64,000 bases of DNA from Pantoea eucalypti (GTDB lineage Bacteria; Pseudomonadota; Gammaproteobacteria; Enterobacterales; Enterobacteriaceae), in assembly GCF_009646115.1 (NCBI RefSeq), contig NZ_CP045720.1, forward strand, positions 3,038,001-3,102,000, given 5' to 3'. The notes beneath the pieces are model-generated. The model saw only the letters and a list, made by a program, of their open reading frames with translations, was not told where the DNA came from and searched no databases. This document shows positions 27,783 to 37,120 of this stretch, piece after piece. Made by a program: the position numbers and the translations under genes. Position 1 is the first letter of the stretch. The number at the start of each line of letters is the position of its first letter.

Positions 27783-29089
27783 GAATTAAACTCACAGACA
27801 TTAAGATCTCAAGAGAAAATTAGATTTTTAATATTTAAAAAATCCGCTCAGTTCACCAGCAAAATCGGTAGCAAGCTAAAAACAGCCCCATAGAAAAGAC
27901 AATGGAATTTGGTGACATCTCAAATAAGTTGAATTCGGCGTATTAACCTCGCTTTTGAATTTTACCCACGCTCAGTGTTGACGTTCATAATCCTCGCTGT
28001 CACTTTGCTCTGGTTTATTAACATGATCAGATTCCTGAAGAGGACATTTGGTTCCACTGCAGTGGGTGTCCCAGCATGTATTAGTTCTCTGACATTTATC
28101 ATGCCCGCAAGCCAGAGGATAAAATTAAACAGATAACTTTAATAGCTCACTTCGCCCTGAAAAAGCATGTTAACGTCAAAACCTTCACCTATCGTATTAA
28201 GCGAAGCAATTTCACACTGCGAGCAAGAATAAAAGGAATAATTAAAAAAATCACCTGCTTATTACCTTCCTTTAAACGCCCTAATAAAAAACCAGCCATC
28301 CACCCAAAAAATCATTATTACCAGCCGGATCCATATTATGTAATTTCATTCATCATCTCGTTAATGCGAAACTAATGTAACTAAATTTTTTTCCTGACAC
28401 CACCTTTAAGTTCAGGAACCTTAAACAAAGACACAATCAAAAATGAACCAACTTTAAATTAATGTTAAATAAAGGTTGGCGCATCACTCACTGAAGAACA
28501 GCTTTCGAGCATGTATAATCAGATTACACAGAAAAAATGACCAGCAACAAAGAATTGAAAATCATACAACATGAAAAGAATATGTTATTTTTACAGCCAG
28601 CTCCTGAATAAAAATGAACAAAATCACCTTAAAAAATATTCGTATATTTTAAAAAATAGTTTTAACCCCTGATTATAATAGCTTCTGCCTTATAAATTTA
28701 TGCAGGCTACATATTGATGGTGTGTTGACCGAAATCCTGAGTACGGTTAGCAGCTGATGAGACTTCCGGTATACAGCCTGTGGCAGAGCTCCCGGGCCAA
28801 AACACCGGCTTCTGTCTCGCGGAGAATACTGAAGATTGGTGTGCAGGAAAAATACTTCTCCAAAGGATCTTCTCCAGTGACTTATGAATACATCACTATT
28901 CATGGTCAGCAGGTCAGCAGGTCAGCAGGTCAGCAGGTCAGCAGGTCAGCAGGTCAGCAGGTCAATCATCGATAAATTGCTCAGCATTGCAAAACTTGCA
29001 CACCTCAATTTGTGCTCCCATACAGCTCCAGCTATTTTAGGATCTGAAAATCACGTTTAGTGAGACCACGTTTTTACAGAGGTACTGTT
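27783..29089. other. AT-rich intergenic region with T6SS promoter side and tandem repeats
   Basis: About 1.3 kb between divergently transcribed tssB (minus) and the DUF4225-like gene (plus). Bases 27800-28680 are very AT-rich, with many A/T runs and no convincing reading frame; silencing by H-NS would be expected from composition alone. Bases 28690-28900 are more balanced in composition and have short overlapping frames on both strands (72 and 76 codons) with no recognisable product; this may be a relic of a gene. An octanucleotide repeat array follows at 28904-28964. Confidence 0.55.
28904..28964. repeat. Octanucleotide tandem repeat (GGTCAGCA), 7 full copies plus 5 bases
   Basis: Seven exact copies of GGTCAGCA run from 28904 to 28959, followed by GGTCA. 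The unit is not a multiple of three. The array ends 125 bases before the ATG of the DUF4225-like gene. Exact short-unit arrays mutate by slippage, so copy number may vary between strains. Confidence 0.95.
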
Positions 29090-29908
29090 ATGGACAACTA
29101 CTGGGACACAAAAAGACTCTCAAACTACTTTCTGACGATGGCAAATCTTGAAGCTAATCATTTAGTTAACATAGCTACTTCACTTTCTCAATTTCACCTC
29201 AAGGATGCTCTTGTAAAACTGAAATTCCAGGAGGAGGTGCGCGAGTTCGCTCGTTTACAGATCCATACCATTCGTACTTCAAATTCTGACGATCAGTGTC
29301 AGGAGTGCATTCAGAATCTTAAGCAGGAAAGTCAGCATCTCAAGATTCAGGACAGAATGCTTAGGACCGGTGAAGCTGTCGTATCGTCTTCCGTGCAGTT
29401 TTATCATGACCATGAAAAGGTCATTGGATATGTCATCAATGGGATCGGCGTGGTGTTAAGTGGCTTGCAAATCGTGGCTGGTGTCGGTCTGATTGTAGGT
29501 TCTGTCACTACAGGTAATATTTTAGGTGTTGTAGCGGGTTCGACCCTGGTGATGAATGGAGTGGGATCAGGGATTGAGAGCATAGGAAAACTCAGCGGTG
29601 TGCCTCACCCATCGAACCCAATAAGAGATAAATATGAAGATGTTGCAGATTTTTTTGGTTTTGATAAGCGACTCGGCTTGTTAGCCTATCAGGTAGTTGA
29701 TTTGACAACATCATACTATGGCATTTTCAAACTGACTTTAAAGCCAGAAGCATGGCGGCTATACAAATATCTGCCAACAGACTATTACCGCAAGGTTCAG
29801 GTTATGAGTAAACCAGCACTTGCCTTAAAAGGCGCTGGAGCAGCCTATAAGGGGGCTGGAGTAGGTTTGAACCTATACCAAATGCAAAATAGCCCTGCAC
29901 AAAACTAA
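29090..29908 (+). CDS. DUF4225-like protein with glycine-rich hydrophobic region
   Basis: A 272-residue protein. The helical, Gln/His-rich N-terminus (ANLEANHLVNIATSLSQFHL) and the central hydrophobic, glycine-rich stretch (about 117-165; VINGIGVVLSGLQIVAGVGLIVGS, then VVAGSTLVMNGVGSGI) match what I know as DUF4225, a family found in Enterobacterales and pseudomonads. The function is not established; the hydrophobic region could insert into membranes, as in pore-forming toxins. ATG 29090 with AGAGG upstream is preferred over 29060. It converges with, and overlaps by 4 bases, a small membrane protein gene. Location next to the T6SS suggests, but does not prove, that it is cargo. Confidence 0.72.
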   Translation: MDNYWDTKRLSNYFLTMANLEANHLVNIATSLSQFHLKDALVKLKFQEEVREFARLQIHTIRTSNSDDQCQECIQNLKQESQHLKIQDRMLRTGEAVVSSSVQFYHDHEKVIGYVINGIGVVLSGLQIVAGVGLIVGSVTTGNILGVVAGSTLVMNGVGSGIESIGKLSGVPHPSNPIRDKYEDVADFFGFDKRLGLLAYQVVDLTTSYYGIFKLTLKPEAWRLYKYLPTDYYRKVQVMSKPALALKGAGAAYKGAGVGLNLYQMQNSPAQN

Positions 29909-30228
29909 CCTCTGGTTTTTCTGATAAACCTGTTAGCTTTCCAGGAGAGGTTCAGAGGAGTCACAAAATAGACCACAAGAAATGCAAACGTCAGAACAAT
30001 AATATATGGAATGGCATTTGAAGCATCCGCATTGAAAATGCCATCCAGTCCAATCAGTAGCAAAATAACAAGAGCAATGACACCGCCCCAGAAGCGTTTA
30101 CTCAAATCAATAACGAGGCTTTGTAGTGTATCTTTTTTTGATTCGTCTTTTTTAATGATGCTCTTGAGCTTACCGATATCTTTAGCAGAGAAGCCGTTAT
30201 TATAGAGTTCTTGCTCAAATTCGTTCAT
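29905..30228 (-). CDS. Small two-helix membrane protein, possible immunity partner
   Basis: A 107-residue protein. A charged N-terminal cytoplasmic region (NEFEQELYNNGFSAKDIGKLKSI) is followed by two membrane segments, about residues 47-64 (FWGGVIALVILLLIGLDGIF) and 72-90 (AIPYIIVLTFAFLVVYFV), and a basic tail. ATG 30228 has AGGA 8 bases upstream; longer starts exist at 30237 and 30273. No family recognised. It is convergent with the DUF4225-like gene and overlaps it by 4 bases. Small membrane proteins next to membrane-active toxins are often immunity proteins, which is the inference here. Confidence 0.65.
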   Translation of the reverse strand: MNEFEQELYNNGFSAKDIGKLKSIIKKDESKKDTLQSLVIDLSKRFWGGVIALVILLLIGLDGIFNADASNAIPYIIVLTFAFLVVYFVTPLNLSWKANRFIRKTRG

Positions 30229-30580
30229 CTGATTCATCCTGAATAACGTTGCGATACGTGCGAAATATAGCACAGTGAACGAGACACATGCTAACCAACC
30301 TGCTTACCTGGCCAGCACTGGTATCAACGTTTCCTCACCTCAGAAGGCTCTGCCTGAACATCATATCCATGCAATTGCGCATGATATTAAAATGCTATAT
30401 GCAAAAAACAGCATGCACAATAAGCAGATCGTAAGCACAGAAAAATACTAACCTATCCAAACAGCCATGCGAGTAATGCGGGCAATTCGTTTTTTGAACA
30501 TAAATAAGAGTAAAATGTTGAGGTATCAAACTGACAATAGAGAAAAAAGAGTCTCAGTATGCAAAAAATAGGAGAGAATT
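30229..30580. other. Intergenic region, 352 bases
   Basis: This lies between the small membrane protein gene and the tRNA-Arg gene. AT-rich, no reading frame of note, no obvious integrase fragment. If the tRNA gene is an integration site, the junction of an island would be in or near this stretch. Confidence 0.45.
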
Positions 30581-30657
30581 TGGTACGCCCTACAGGATTC
30601 GAACCTGTGACCTACGGCTTAGAAGGCCGGTGCTCTATCCAACTGAGCTAAGGGCGC
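30581..30657 (-). tRNA. argU: tRNA-Arg (anticodon UCU)
   Basis: A 77-base cloverleaf on the minus strand beginning GCGCCCTTAGCTCAG, with anticodon loop CTTCTAA (TCT), T loop GGTTCGAATCC and encoded CCA. It closely resembles E. coli argU, which decodes the rare codons AGA/AGG and lies in the same folD/ybcJ neighbourhood, where it is the attachment site of prophage DLP12. The acceptor stem has a G1-U72 wobble, since the 3' side reads AGGGCGT. Its 3' end points toward the DUF4225/T6SS block. Confidence 0.97.
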
Positions 30658-30751
30658 ATGGAGATGGCACGGATTATACGTCGGGAAGCGGGTACGTCAA
30701 CGTTTTTGCCGTTTCCCCGCAGCGAAGTGCTGCGGGAATAACCAATTGGCG

Positions 30752-31255
30752 TCAGTGACGACTGCGCCATTCGCTGAGCGACACGAGTTTACTGCTGCCG
30801 GTCAATTCTCCTTCCAGCTCAATCCCTTGTGATGTGAAGCGCGCGTTGTATTGCTCACGAAGTGCGTGCAGTTCCTGACTGTCCGGTTCCAGCTGGCGCA
30901 GAAAGCCCAGCGCGAGTAGCAGCTGCTGGCGGCTGATAAGCGGTGAAAAACCGGCGCGACTGAGAATCGTATGCCAGCGCTGGCTGTTCTCCTCGCTGCC
31001 ATCAACAATCAACACCTGCCAGATCAGCAGTACCGCTGCGCCATTATGCAGATGCGTTTCATTATCGTGGCTGAGATAGTCGGTAAACTCTTTCGCGGCC
31101 TCTTTTCCCATCATAGAGATCATTGATTCCACCTGTACCGGTGGCAGCTGCAGTCGTTTGCTGAGCCGCTGGGCGGCGTGGCGTGAGCCCGCGGTGAGCA
31201 GCTGAAATCCAGCAACAAATACCACCGCCAGAGTCGCAAGCATTATCCAAATCAT
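30752..31255 (-). CDS. DUF1198-family membrane-anchored protein
   Basis: A 167-residue protein starting MIWIMLATLAVVFVAGF, a single N-terminal membrane segment, followed by a soluble helical domain (RLSKRLQLPPVQVESMISMMGKEAA; AVLLIWQVLIVDGSEEN; LALGFLRQLEPD). This is the layout of E. coli YicN and other DUF1198 proteins, with function unknown. The start at 31255 is set by this family N-terminus and a GGGGA ribosome binding site; a longer frame to 31405 adds residues with no counterpart. It is divergent from folD. Confidence 0.85.
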   Translation of the reverse strand: MIWIMLATLAVVFVAGFQLLTAGSRHAAQRLSKRLQLPPVQVESMISMMGKEAAKEFTDYLSHDNETHLHNGAAVLLIWQVLIVDGSEENSQRWHTILSRAGFSPLISRQQLLLALGFLRQLEPDSQELHALREQYNARFTSQGIELEGELTGSSKLVSLSEWRSRH

Positions 31256-31427
31256 TACATCGTCCCCGGATTGTCCTGCAGATATCATACGCATGCAGGC
31301 TGGCATCGTCGCGACGAAAACATCGGAAAGCGCATACACGGCTGAAACTGTAACTGACAGCAGCCCACGCTTCTGACAAAATAGCGCCCTTCCCCGATTC
31401 AACACAACACAGTGGATTTCCTCTCTG

Positions 31428-32294
31428 ATGGCAGCAAAAATTATTGACGGTAAAACGATTGCGCAGCAGGTGCGCGTTGAGGTTGCGGAAAAAGTGAAGC
31501 AGCGTCTGGCGGCCGGAAAACGTGCCCCAGGTCTGGCAGTGGTTCTGGTGGGTGAAAATCCGGCTTCGCAGATCTATGTGGCCAGCAAACGCCGCGCCTG
31601 TGAAGAGGTTGGTTTCCACTCCCGCTCTTACGATCTGCCTGCCACCACCCGCGAGGCTGAGCTGCTGGAGCTGATCGATAAGCTCAATCAGGATGATGAA
31701 ATCGATGGCATTCTGGTACAGCTGCCGCTGCCAGCGGGCATCGATAACGTGAAAGTGCTGGAGCGGATTACGCCTGACAAAGATGTCGATGGGTTCCACC
31801 CTTATAACGTCGGCCGCCTGTGTCAGCGTGCACCAACCCTGCGTCCCTGCACGCCACGCGGTATCGTCACGCTGCTGGAGCGCTACAACATTGACACTTA
31901 TGGCCTGAACGCTGTGGTGGTCGGGGCATCCAACATCGTTGGTCGTCCGATGAGCATGGAGCTCTTGCTCGCGGGCTGTACGACAACGGTTACCCATCGC
32001 TTTACCAAAGATCTGCGTCATCACATTGAGCACGCCGATCTGCTGGTCGTTGCTGTGGGCAAGCCAGGCTTTATTCCGGGCGACTGGATCAAACCCGGTG
32101 CCATCGTTATCGACGTGGGCATTAACCGTCTGGAGAGCGGCAAAGTCGTAGGCGACGTTGACTATGACAGCGCATCAGCGCGCGCATCTTACATTACCCC
32201 GGTGCCAGGCGGTGTGGGTCCAATGACAGTAGCAACATTGATTCAAAACACGCTGCAGGCGTGCGAAGAGTTTCATGATAAAGAGGTTTTTTAA
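31428..32294 (+). CDS. folD: Methylenetetrahydrofolate dehydrogenase/cyclohydrolase FolD
   Basis: A 288-residue bifunctional enzyme that interconverts 5,10-methylene- and 10-formyl-tetrahydrofolate with NADP. Signatures: [13 protein letters not shown] with the catalytic lysine, the LVQLPLP substrate loop, [15 protein letters not shown], the nucleotide-binding [13 protein letters not shown] and the C-terminal [12 protein letters not shown]. Full length (E. coli also 288). ybcJ begins on the base after its stop, so the two are co-transcribed. Confidence 0.98.
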   Translation: MAAKIIDGKTIAQQVRVEVAEKVKQRLAAGKRAPGLAVVLVGENPASQIYVASKRRACEEVGFHSRSYDLPATTREAELLELIDKLNQDDEIDGILVQLPLPAGIDNVKVLERITPDKDVDGFHPYNVGRLCQRAPTLRPCTPRGIVTLLERYNIDTYGLNAVVVGASNIVGRPMSMELLLAGCTTTVTHRFTKDLRHHIEHADLLVVAVGKPGFIPGDWIKPGAIVIDVGINRLESGKVVGDVDYDSASARASYITPVPGGVGPMTVATLIQNTLQACEEFHDKEVF

Positions 32295-32507
32295 ATGACA
32301 AGTTTTTCACTGGGTAAATTCCCGCATGTCGATCTGTGTGACCTGTTAAAGCTGGAAGGCTGGGTTCAGAGCGGTGCACAGGCGAAAGTCGTGATTGCCG
32401 AGGGTGAAGTGAAGGTGAATGGCGCGGTTGAAACCCGTAAGCGCTGCAAGATCGTAGCCGGTCAGACCGTGGAATTTGCCGGTTTCCGCATCACTGTGGT
32501 CGAGTAA
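32295..32507 (+). CDS. ybcJ: S4-domain RNA-binding protein YbcJ
   Basis: A 70-residue protein made of an S4-like RNA-binding fold: DLLKLEGWVQSGAQAKVVI, then EGEVKVNGAVETRKRCKI, VAGQTVEF. The E. coli YbcJ structure has this alphaL motif fold and is thought to act in RNA metabolism or ribosome assembly. The ATG follows the folD TAA directly, with the ribosome binding site (AAAGAGG) inside the folD end, indicating coupling. Confidence 0.95.
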   Translation: MTSFSLGKFPHVDLCDLLKLEGWVQSGAQAKVVIAEGEVKVNGAVETRKRCKIVAGQTVEFAGFRITVVE

Positions 32508-32513
32508 TTCCGG

Positions 32514-32533
32514 AGCGTCCCTGCGGGGACGCT
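32514..32533 (+). terminator. Hairpin between convergent ybcJ and ATPase genes
   Basis: AGCGTCCC (32514-32521), loop TGCG, GGGACGCT (32526-32533). A strong 8-bp stem in the 27-base gap between two converging genes. There is no long T tract, so termination may be weak or factor-assisted. Confidence 0.6.
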
Positions 32534-32534
32534 A

Positions 32535-33641
32535 TTACAGCAGTTCATCCTCCTTCACACGCGTCTCCCCTTCCCGTTGCTCCAGTGCAATATGATTCAC
32601 CGCCGTATGCTGCGCAATCAGCGTTGCGAGTCGGGGTGAATGGCTGGTGATCCAGAGCTGACTGTACTCGCTGGCTTCGGCGATTAACCGCGCCAGCGCA
32701 GGCAACAAATCCTCATGCAGACTGTTTTCCGGTTCATTCAGTGCCATAAAGGCGGGTGGACGCGGGCTGAGCAGCGCCACAACCAGACAAAGAAACCGCA
32801 ACGTGCCATCAGAAAACTCCGCGCTCTCCAGCGGACGCAGAATGCCATGACGGGACATCAGCATCTGAAAACGGCCGTTCTGCACCTCGACGTCAAACTG
32901 GCAGTCGGGAAACGCCTGCGCCATAACCTCAAACAACAGTTCTGAATGACCACGCTCCACGATGGTCGCCCAGGCCGCTGCCAGATTGCGGCCATCATGA
33001 GCGAGCACCGGCGCACGCACGCCAATCTGCGGCGCACGAATCGGTGAGCCGGGCCAGACCGCGAACTCGTGGTAGAAGCGCCACTGCTGCAGACGTTCGC
33101 GCAGTTGCGAAAGCTCCGGATAAAGATGGGGTTCGCCAAGCTGACCAAACAGCGACTCCTCCGGATGCAACACCGCCGGATAGGCGACGCGCTCACCTTC
33201 AACGTTGTGCAGAAAGGCGGTCTGGTTTTCGCGCTGCATGATGCAGGCAGAAGGACGACGTCGCTGGCCGCTGAGCCAGAGCCGTTCCTGCTTCACCAGC
33301 GGATCCAGATTGAACAGGCTGGTCGACAGTGGCTCGGGAAAACCAATCTCCAGCTGGTAATCCATGTCATCCATTACCACCGCCAGCTCCAGTCGCTTTG
33401 GATCGTGTCGGCGATCGCCCCGGCGCAAACCGCCTGCCCACATCGCTTTCTGGATGCCGCCTTCTTCAGCCAGCGCCAGCGCCAGACGACCGCTGGCAGC
33501 CTCATGCAGCAACCGCACCGCTTTATAAAGGTTGGATTTACCGCAGCCGTTGGGACCGCTCACCACATTCAGCTGCTGAAGCGATAGCGCCAGGTTCCGT
33601 ATTGAGCGGAAGCCGCGGATCTGAATCTGTTCAATCGCCAT
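32535..33641 (-). CDS. AAA family ATPase (SMC/OLD-like, RecF-type head)
   Basis: A 368-residue ABC-type ATPase without a long coiled coil. Walker A is GPNGCGKS (near residue 29), an ABC-like signature lies in EFSDGTLRFL, Walker B is in PPAFMALNEPENSLH, and the switch histidine in LWITSHSPRL. This is the single-head layout of many bacterial AAA proteins related to OLD nucleases but with no TOPRIM nuclease domain. Biological role unknown; relatives occur both as stand-alone chromosomal genes and in defence pairs, and no partner gene is seen here. It lies between ybcJ (convergent) and cysS, and is separated from cysS by a terminator. The ATG is at 33641. Confidence 0.82.
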   Translation of the reverse strand: MAIEQIQIRGFRSIRNLALSLQQLNVVSGPNGCGKSNLYKAVRLLHEAASGRLALALAEEGGIQKAMWAGGLRRGDRRHDPKRLELAVVMDDMDYQLEIGFPEPLSTSLFNLDPLVKQERLWLSGQRRRPSACIMQRENQTAFLHNVEGERVAYPAVLHPEESLFGQLGEPHLYPELSQLRERLQQWRFYHEFAVWPGSPIRAPQIGVRAPVLAHDGRNLAAAWATIVERGHSELLFEVMAQAFPDCQFDVEVQNGRFQMLMSRHGILRPLESAEFSDGTLRFLCLVVALLSPRPPAFMALNEPENSLHEDLLPALARLIAEASEYSQLWITSHSPRLATLIAQHTAVNHIALEQREGETRVKEDELL

Positions 33642-33643
33642 AA

Positions 33644-33666
33644 TAAAAAAGGGCGATTGCTCGCCC
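33644..33666 (-). terminator. Rho-independent terminator of cysS
   Basis: On the minus strand GGGCGA, loop GCAA, TCGCCC, then TTTTTTATTA. It occupies the gap between the cysS stop (33675) and the ATPase start (33641), so the ATPase gene should have its own promoter or depend on read-through. Confidence 0.88.
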
Positions 33667-33674
33667 TCTCCGGT

Positions 33675-35060
33675 TTATTTTCGACGCCAGCTGGACCCTT
33701 GTGGCCCATCTTCGACGATGACACCCAGCGCGTTAAGTTTGTCACGCGCGATATCCGCTTCTGCCCAGGCTTTGGCAGCGCGTGCATCGGCACGAGCCTT
33801 CACCCAATGCTCAATCTCGGCAACTTCTTCGTCATTCACCTGCGCGCCGCTTTGCAGGAACAGCTCAGGATCCTGCTGCAGGATACCCAGCACGTTAGCC
33901 ATTTCGCGCAGTTTAGACGCCAGCGCATGTGCTGAAGCACCATCTTCACTTTTCAGACGGTTGACTTCACGCGCCATGTCGAACAGCACCGAGTAGGCTT
34001 CCGGGGTGTTGAAATCATCATCCATCGCGCTGCGGAAACGCGCTTCAAACGCGTCGCCGCCGCTTGCAGGCACGCTGCTGTCGGTGTGGCGCAGCGCCGT
34101 GTAGAGACGCTCCAGCGCCGCACGCGCCTGATTCAGGTTATCTTCGCCGTAATTAAGCTGGCTGCGATAGTGACCGGACATCAGGAAGTAACGCACTGTT
34201 TCCGCATCGTAATGTTGCAGCACGTCACGCACGGTAAAGAAGTTGCCGAGTGATTTGGACATCTTCTCACGGTCAACCATCACCATGCCGGAGTGCATCC
34301 AGTAATTGACGTAAGGGCCGTCATGGGCGCAGCTCGACTGAGCGATTTCGTTTTCATGGTGCGGGAACATCAGGTCTGAACCGCCGCCATGGATATCGAA
34401 ATGCGTACCCAGTTGTTTGCAGTTCATCGCAGAACACTCAATGTGCCAGCCAGGACGGCCGTTGCCCCACGGCGATGACCAGGCTGGCTCATCCGCTTTG
34501 GACATTTTCCACAGCACGAAATCCATCGGGTTGCGCTTCACATCGGCCACTTCAACGCGTGCGCCCGCCTGCAGTTGCTCCAGATCCTGACGCGACAGCG
34601 CGCCGTAATCGGTATCGCTGAGCACATCGAACATCACGTCGCCATTGTCCGCTACATAGGCGTGACCGCGAGCAATCAGCTTTTCCACCAGCTCGATAAT
34701 CTCAGCGATGTGACGGGTCGCGCGCGGCTCCTCATCGGGCGGCAGGATCCCCAGCGCAGCGAAGTCATTGTGCATCTCGCCGATCATGCGGTTGGTCAGG
34801 GTTTCGATGCTCTCGCCGTTTTCGTTGGCGCGTTTGATGATTTTGTCATCAATGTCAGTGATGTTACGGACATAATTAAGCTGATAACCGAGGTAACGCA
34901 GGTAGCGCGCCACGACGTCAAATGCCACGAACGTCCGCCCATGACCAATGTGACAGAGGTCATACACCGTGATGCCGCAAACATACATCCCGATTTTACC
35001 GGCATGAATGGGTTTGAATTCCTCTTTCTGTCGACTCAGGGTGTTATAAATCTTAAGCAT
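33675..35060 (-). CDS. cysS: Cysteinyl-tRNA synthetase
   Basis: A 461-residue class I aminoacyl-tRNA synthetase charging tRNA-Cys. HIGH-type motif CHIGHGRT (about 36-40), KMSKS motif in EKMSKSLGN, zinc ligands in [19 protein letters not shown] and HHENE. The ATG at 35060 gives exactly the E. coli length and the family start [15 protein letters not shown]; the frame extends upstream without homology. It is divergent from ppiB, as in E. coli. Confidence 0.98.
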   Translation of the reverse strand: MLKIYNTLSRQKEEFKPIHAGKIGMYVCGITVYDLCHIGHGRTFVAFDVVARYLRYLGYQLNYVRNITDIDDKIIKRANENGESIETLTNRMIGEMHNDFAALGILPPDEEPRATRHIAEIIELVEKLIARGHAYVADNGDVMFDVLSDTDYGALSRQDLEQLQAGARVEVADVKRNPMDFVLWKMSKADEPAWSSPWGNGRPGWHIECSAMNCKQLGTHFDIHGGGSDLMFPHHENEIAQSSCAHDGPYVNYWMHSGMVMVDREKMSKSLGNFFTVRDVLQHYDAETVRYFLMSGHYRSQLNYGEDNLNQARAALERLYTALRHTDSSVPASGGDAFEARFRSAMDDDFNTPEAYSVLFDMAREVNRLKSEDGASAHALASKLREMANVLGILQQDPELFLQSGAQVNDEEVAEIEHWVKARADARAAKAWAEADIARDKLNALGVIVEDGPQGSSWRRK

Positions 35061-35272
35061 TGAACGGTTCCGTTTTCGCGTGTGGTTGGCACTTTTAAGT
35101 ATCCAGACATTGTGCCGTATTTTTATCGCTCGCGCGACGCAAAGCAAGCCAACTGCGCCGTGCTGCTGACGCGTCATTGGAAATTATGATATAAGAACGG
35201 TCGACAAAAAGAGGTACGCCAATCGACACCGCGACCTCAGCAACTGATGACAACCTTTACAGGACGACAAAA

Positions 35273-35767
35273 ATGGTAACTTTCCAGACGAACCATGGCG
35301 ATATCGTAATCAAAACTTTCGATGATAAAGCGCCGGCAACCGTACAGAACTTCCTGGATTACTGCCGTGAAGGTTTTTACGACAACACCATTTTCCACCG
35401 CGTAATCAACGGCTTTATGATTCAGGGCGGCGGCTTCGAGCCGGGCATGAAGCAGAAAGAAACCAAAGCCGAAATTCAGAATGAAGCGAACAACGGTCTG
35501 AAAAACACCAAAGGTACGCTGGCAATGGCACGTACTTCTGCGCCGCACTCTGCCACCGCACAGTTCTTCATCAACGTAGCTGACAACGACTTCCTGAACT
35601 TCCGTGACGAAAGCGTTCAGGGCTGGGGCTACTGCGTGTTCGCTGAAGTGGTTGAAGGCATGGATGTGGTCGAGAAAATCAAAGCAGTCTCTACTGGCCG
35701 CAGCGGCATGCATCAGGATGTGCCAAAAGATGACGTCGTTATCCAGAAAGTGACCGTCAGCGAGTAA
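35273..35767 (+). CDS. ppiB: Peptidyl-prolyl cis-trans isomerase B (cytoplasmic cyclophilin)
   Basis: A 164-residue cyclophilin catalysing prolyl isomerisation in the cytoplasm. Active-site elements are [34 protein letters not shown] and the [16 protein letters not shown] end. No signal peptide, which separates it from PpiA. AGGACGACAAAA precedes the ATG. Its stop overlaps the lpxH start (TAATG), so the two genes are coupled. Confidence 0.97.
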   Translation: MVTFQTNHGDIVIKTFDDKAPATVQNFLDYCREGFYDNTIFHRVINGFMIQGGGFEPGMKQKETKAEIQNEANNGLKNTKGTLAMARTSAPHSATAQFFINVADNDFLNFRDESVQGWGYCVFAEVVEGMDVVEKIKAVSTGRSGMHQDVPKDDVVIQKVTVSE

Positions 35768-36483
35768 TGTCGCGCACGCTGTTTATCGCAGATCTCCATC
35801 TGTGTCAGGAAGAACCGGCGATTACCGCCGGTTTTCTGCATTTTTTACAGCGCGAAGCGCCCCACTGCGACGCGCTCTATATTCTCGGCGATCTGTTCGA
35901 AGCCTGGATTGGTGACGACGATCCCAATCCTCTGCATCAGCAGATTGCCCGCGCCCTGCGCGCCCTCCCGGTTCCGGTCTTCTTCATCCATGGCAATCGG
36001 GATTTCCTGATTGGCCGACGCTTTGCGCGCGCAAGCGGCATGACGCTGCTGCCGGAAGAGCAGGTACTGACGCTCTACGGCCATCGGCTGCTCATCATGC
36101 ACGGTGATACGCTCTGCACCGACGATGCGGGTTATCTGCGCTTTCGTGCCAAAGTGCACAATCCGTGGATCCAGCGACTGTTCCTGGCGCTGCCGTTGAG
36201 GATCCGCAAACGCATTGCGGCCCGGATGCGCGCCGACAGTAAACAGGCAAACCAGCACAAATCCCAGACCATCATGGATGTAAACCAGGAGGCAGTCACT
36301 GCCGCTATGCTGCGCCAGCAGGTGCCGCTGTTGATCCACGGTCATACCCATCGCCCCGCCATTCATACGCTGAACCTGCAGGGTGAAACGGCGGAACGCG
36401 CGGTGCTGGGTGCCTGGCACAGCCGGGGTTCCATGATTCAGCTCGACGCCAGCGGCATTCAGCTCATCGATTTCGACTTCTAA
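35767..36483 (+). CDS. lpxH: UDP-2,3-diacylglucosamine diphosphatase LpxH
   Basis: A 238-residue calcineurin-like metallophosphoesterase that hydrolyses UDP-2,3-diacylglucosamine to lipid X in lipid A synthesis at the inner membrane. Metal-binding motifs in order: [27 protein letters not shown] and HGHTHRP. All are intact. Close to the E. coli length of 240. It overlaps ppiB by one base and precedes purE, with the purE promoter and PurR site between. Confidence 0.97.
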   Translation: MSRTLFIADLHLCQEEPAITAGFLHFLQREAPHCDALYILGDLFEAWIGDDDPNPLHQQIARALRALPVPVFFIHGNRDFLIGRRFARASGMTLLPEEQVLTLYGHRLLIMHGDTLCTDDAGYLRFRAKVHNPWIQRLFLALPLRIRKRIAARMRADSKQANQHKSQTIMDVNQEAVTAAMLRQQVPLLIHGHTHRPAIHTLNLQGETAERAVLGAWHSRGSMIQLDASGIQLIDFDF

Positions 36484-36512
36484 TCTGCGGTTAATTCGCG
36501 GACGTTAGCGGG

Positions 36513-36528
36513 ACGCAACCGTTTTCCT
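36513..36528 (+). promoter_or_regulatory. PurR operator upstream of purEK
   Basis: ACGCAACCGTTTTCCT fits the PurR consensus ANGCAANCGNTTNCNT at every defined position. It lies 86 bases before the purE ATG and overlaps a weak -35 (TTTTCC) that is 17 bases from TATTCT at 36545-36550. PurR with hypoxanthine or guanine would repress purEK from here, as known in E. coli. Confidence 0.88.
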
Positions 36529-36613
36529 TGCGTGCTTCTCATGCTATTCTCGGTGCCCTTCAAAACCTGTCCGCCCGGCCAGGTCTGTTTGTCTATTCAC
36601 AGGAGTTGACCGC

Positions 36614-37120
36614 ATGTCATCCAACGCCCCGGCCCGCATCGCCATTGTTATGGGTTCCAGAAGTGACTGGGCCACCATGCAGTTCGCCGCTGAGATCCTC
36701 ACCAGCCTGGACGTCCCTTTTCATGTTGAAGTAGTCTCTGCGCACCGTACCCCGGATAAACTGTTCAGCTTTGCCGAAACGGCAGCCGATAACGGTTTTC
36801 AGGTGATTATTGCTGGCGCAGGTGGCGCAGCACATCTGCCAGGTATGCTGGCGGCAAAAACTCTGGTGCCAGTGCTGGGTGTACCGGTGCAGAGCGCTGC
36901 ACTAAGCGGCGTGGATAGCCTCTATTCAATTGTGCAGATGCCGCGCGGCATTCCGGTCGGAACGCTGGCGATTGGCAAAGCAGGCGCAGCCAATGCCGCG
37001 CTGCTGGCCGCACAGATTCTGGCGCTGCATGACAGTGGGCTGGCGTCACGCCTGACGACCTGGCGTCAGAGTCAGACCGATGAGGTGCTGAACCATCCTG
37101 ATCCGCGGGTGGATGCATGA
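36614..37120 (+). CDS. purE: N5-carboxyaminoimidazole ribonucleotide mutase PurE
   Basis: A 168-residue class I PurE that converts N5-CAIR to CAIR in purine synthesis. Hallmarks: [22 protein letters not shown] and the [16 protein letters not shown] loop, [25 protein letters not shown] is 7 bases before the ATG. The last 4 bases overlap the purK start (ATGA), so the two steps are made together. Confidence 0.98.
   Translation: MSSNAPARIAIVMGSRSDWATMQFAAEILTSLDVPFHVEVVSAHRTPDKLFSFAETAADNGFQVIIAGAGGAAHLPGMLAAKTLVPVLGVPVQSAALSGVDSLYSIVQMPRGIPVGTLAIGKAGAANAALLAAQILALHDSGLASRLTTWRQSQTDEVLNHPDPRVDA

Noticed and set aside
28757..28975. A 72-codon plus-strand frame running through the octanucleotide array, and a 76-codon frame opposite
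   Set aside because: No recognisable product and repeat-derived C-terminus; the array is more likely regulatory or neutral than coding. Kept as a question in the repeat finding.
27783..30580. Possible integrase, transposase or CRISPR array in the accessory block
   Set aside because: None seen. The only tandem repeat has an 8-base unit without spacers, which is not a CRISPR array.
31062..32033. A 323-codon minus-strand frame opposite folD
   Set aside because: It is antisense to an intact, well-recognised folD and has no family features.
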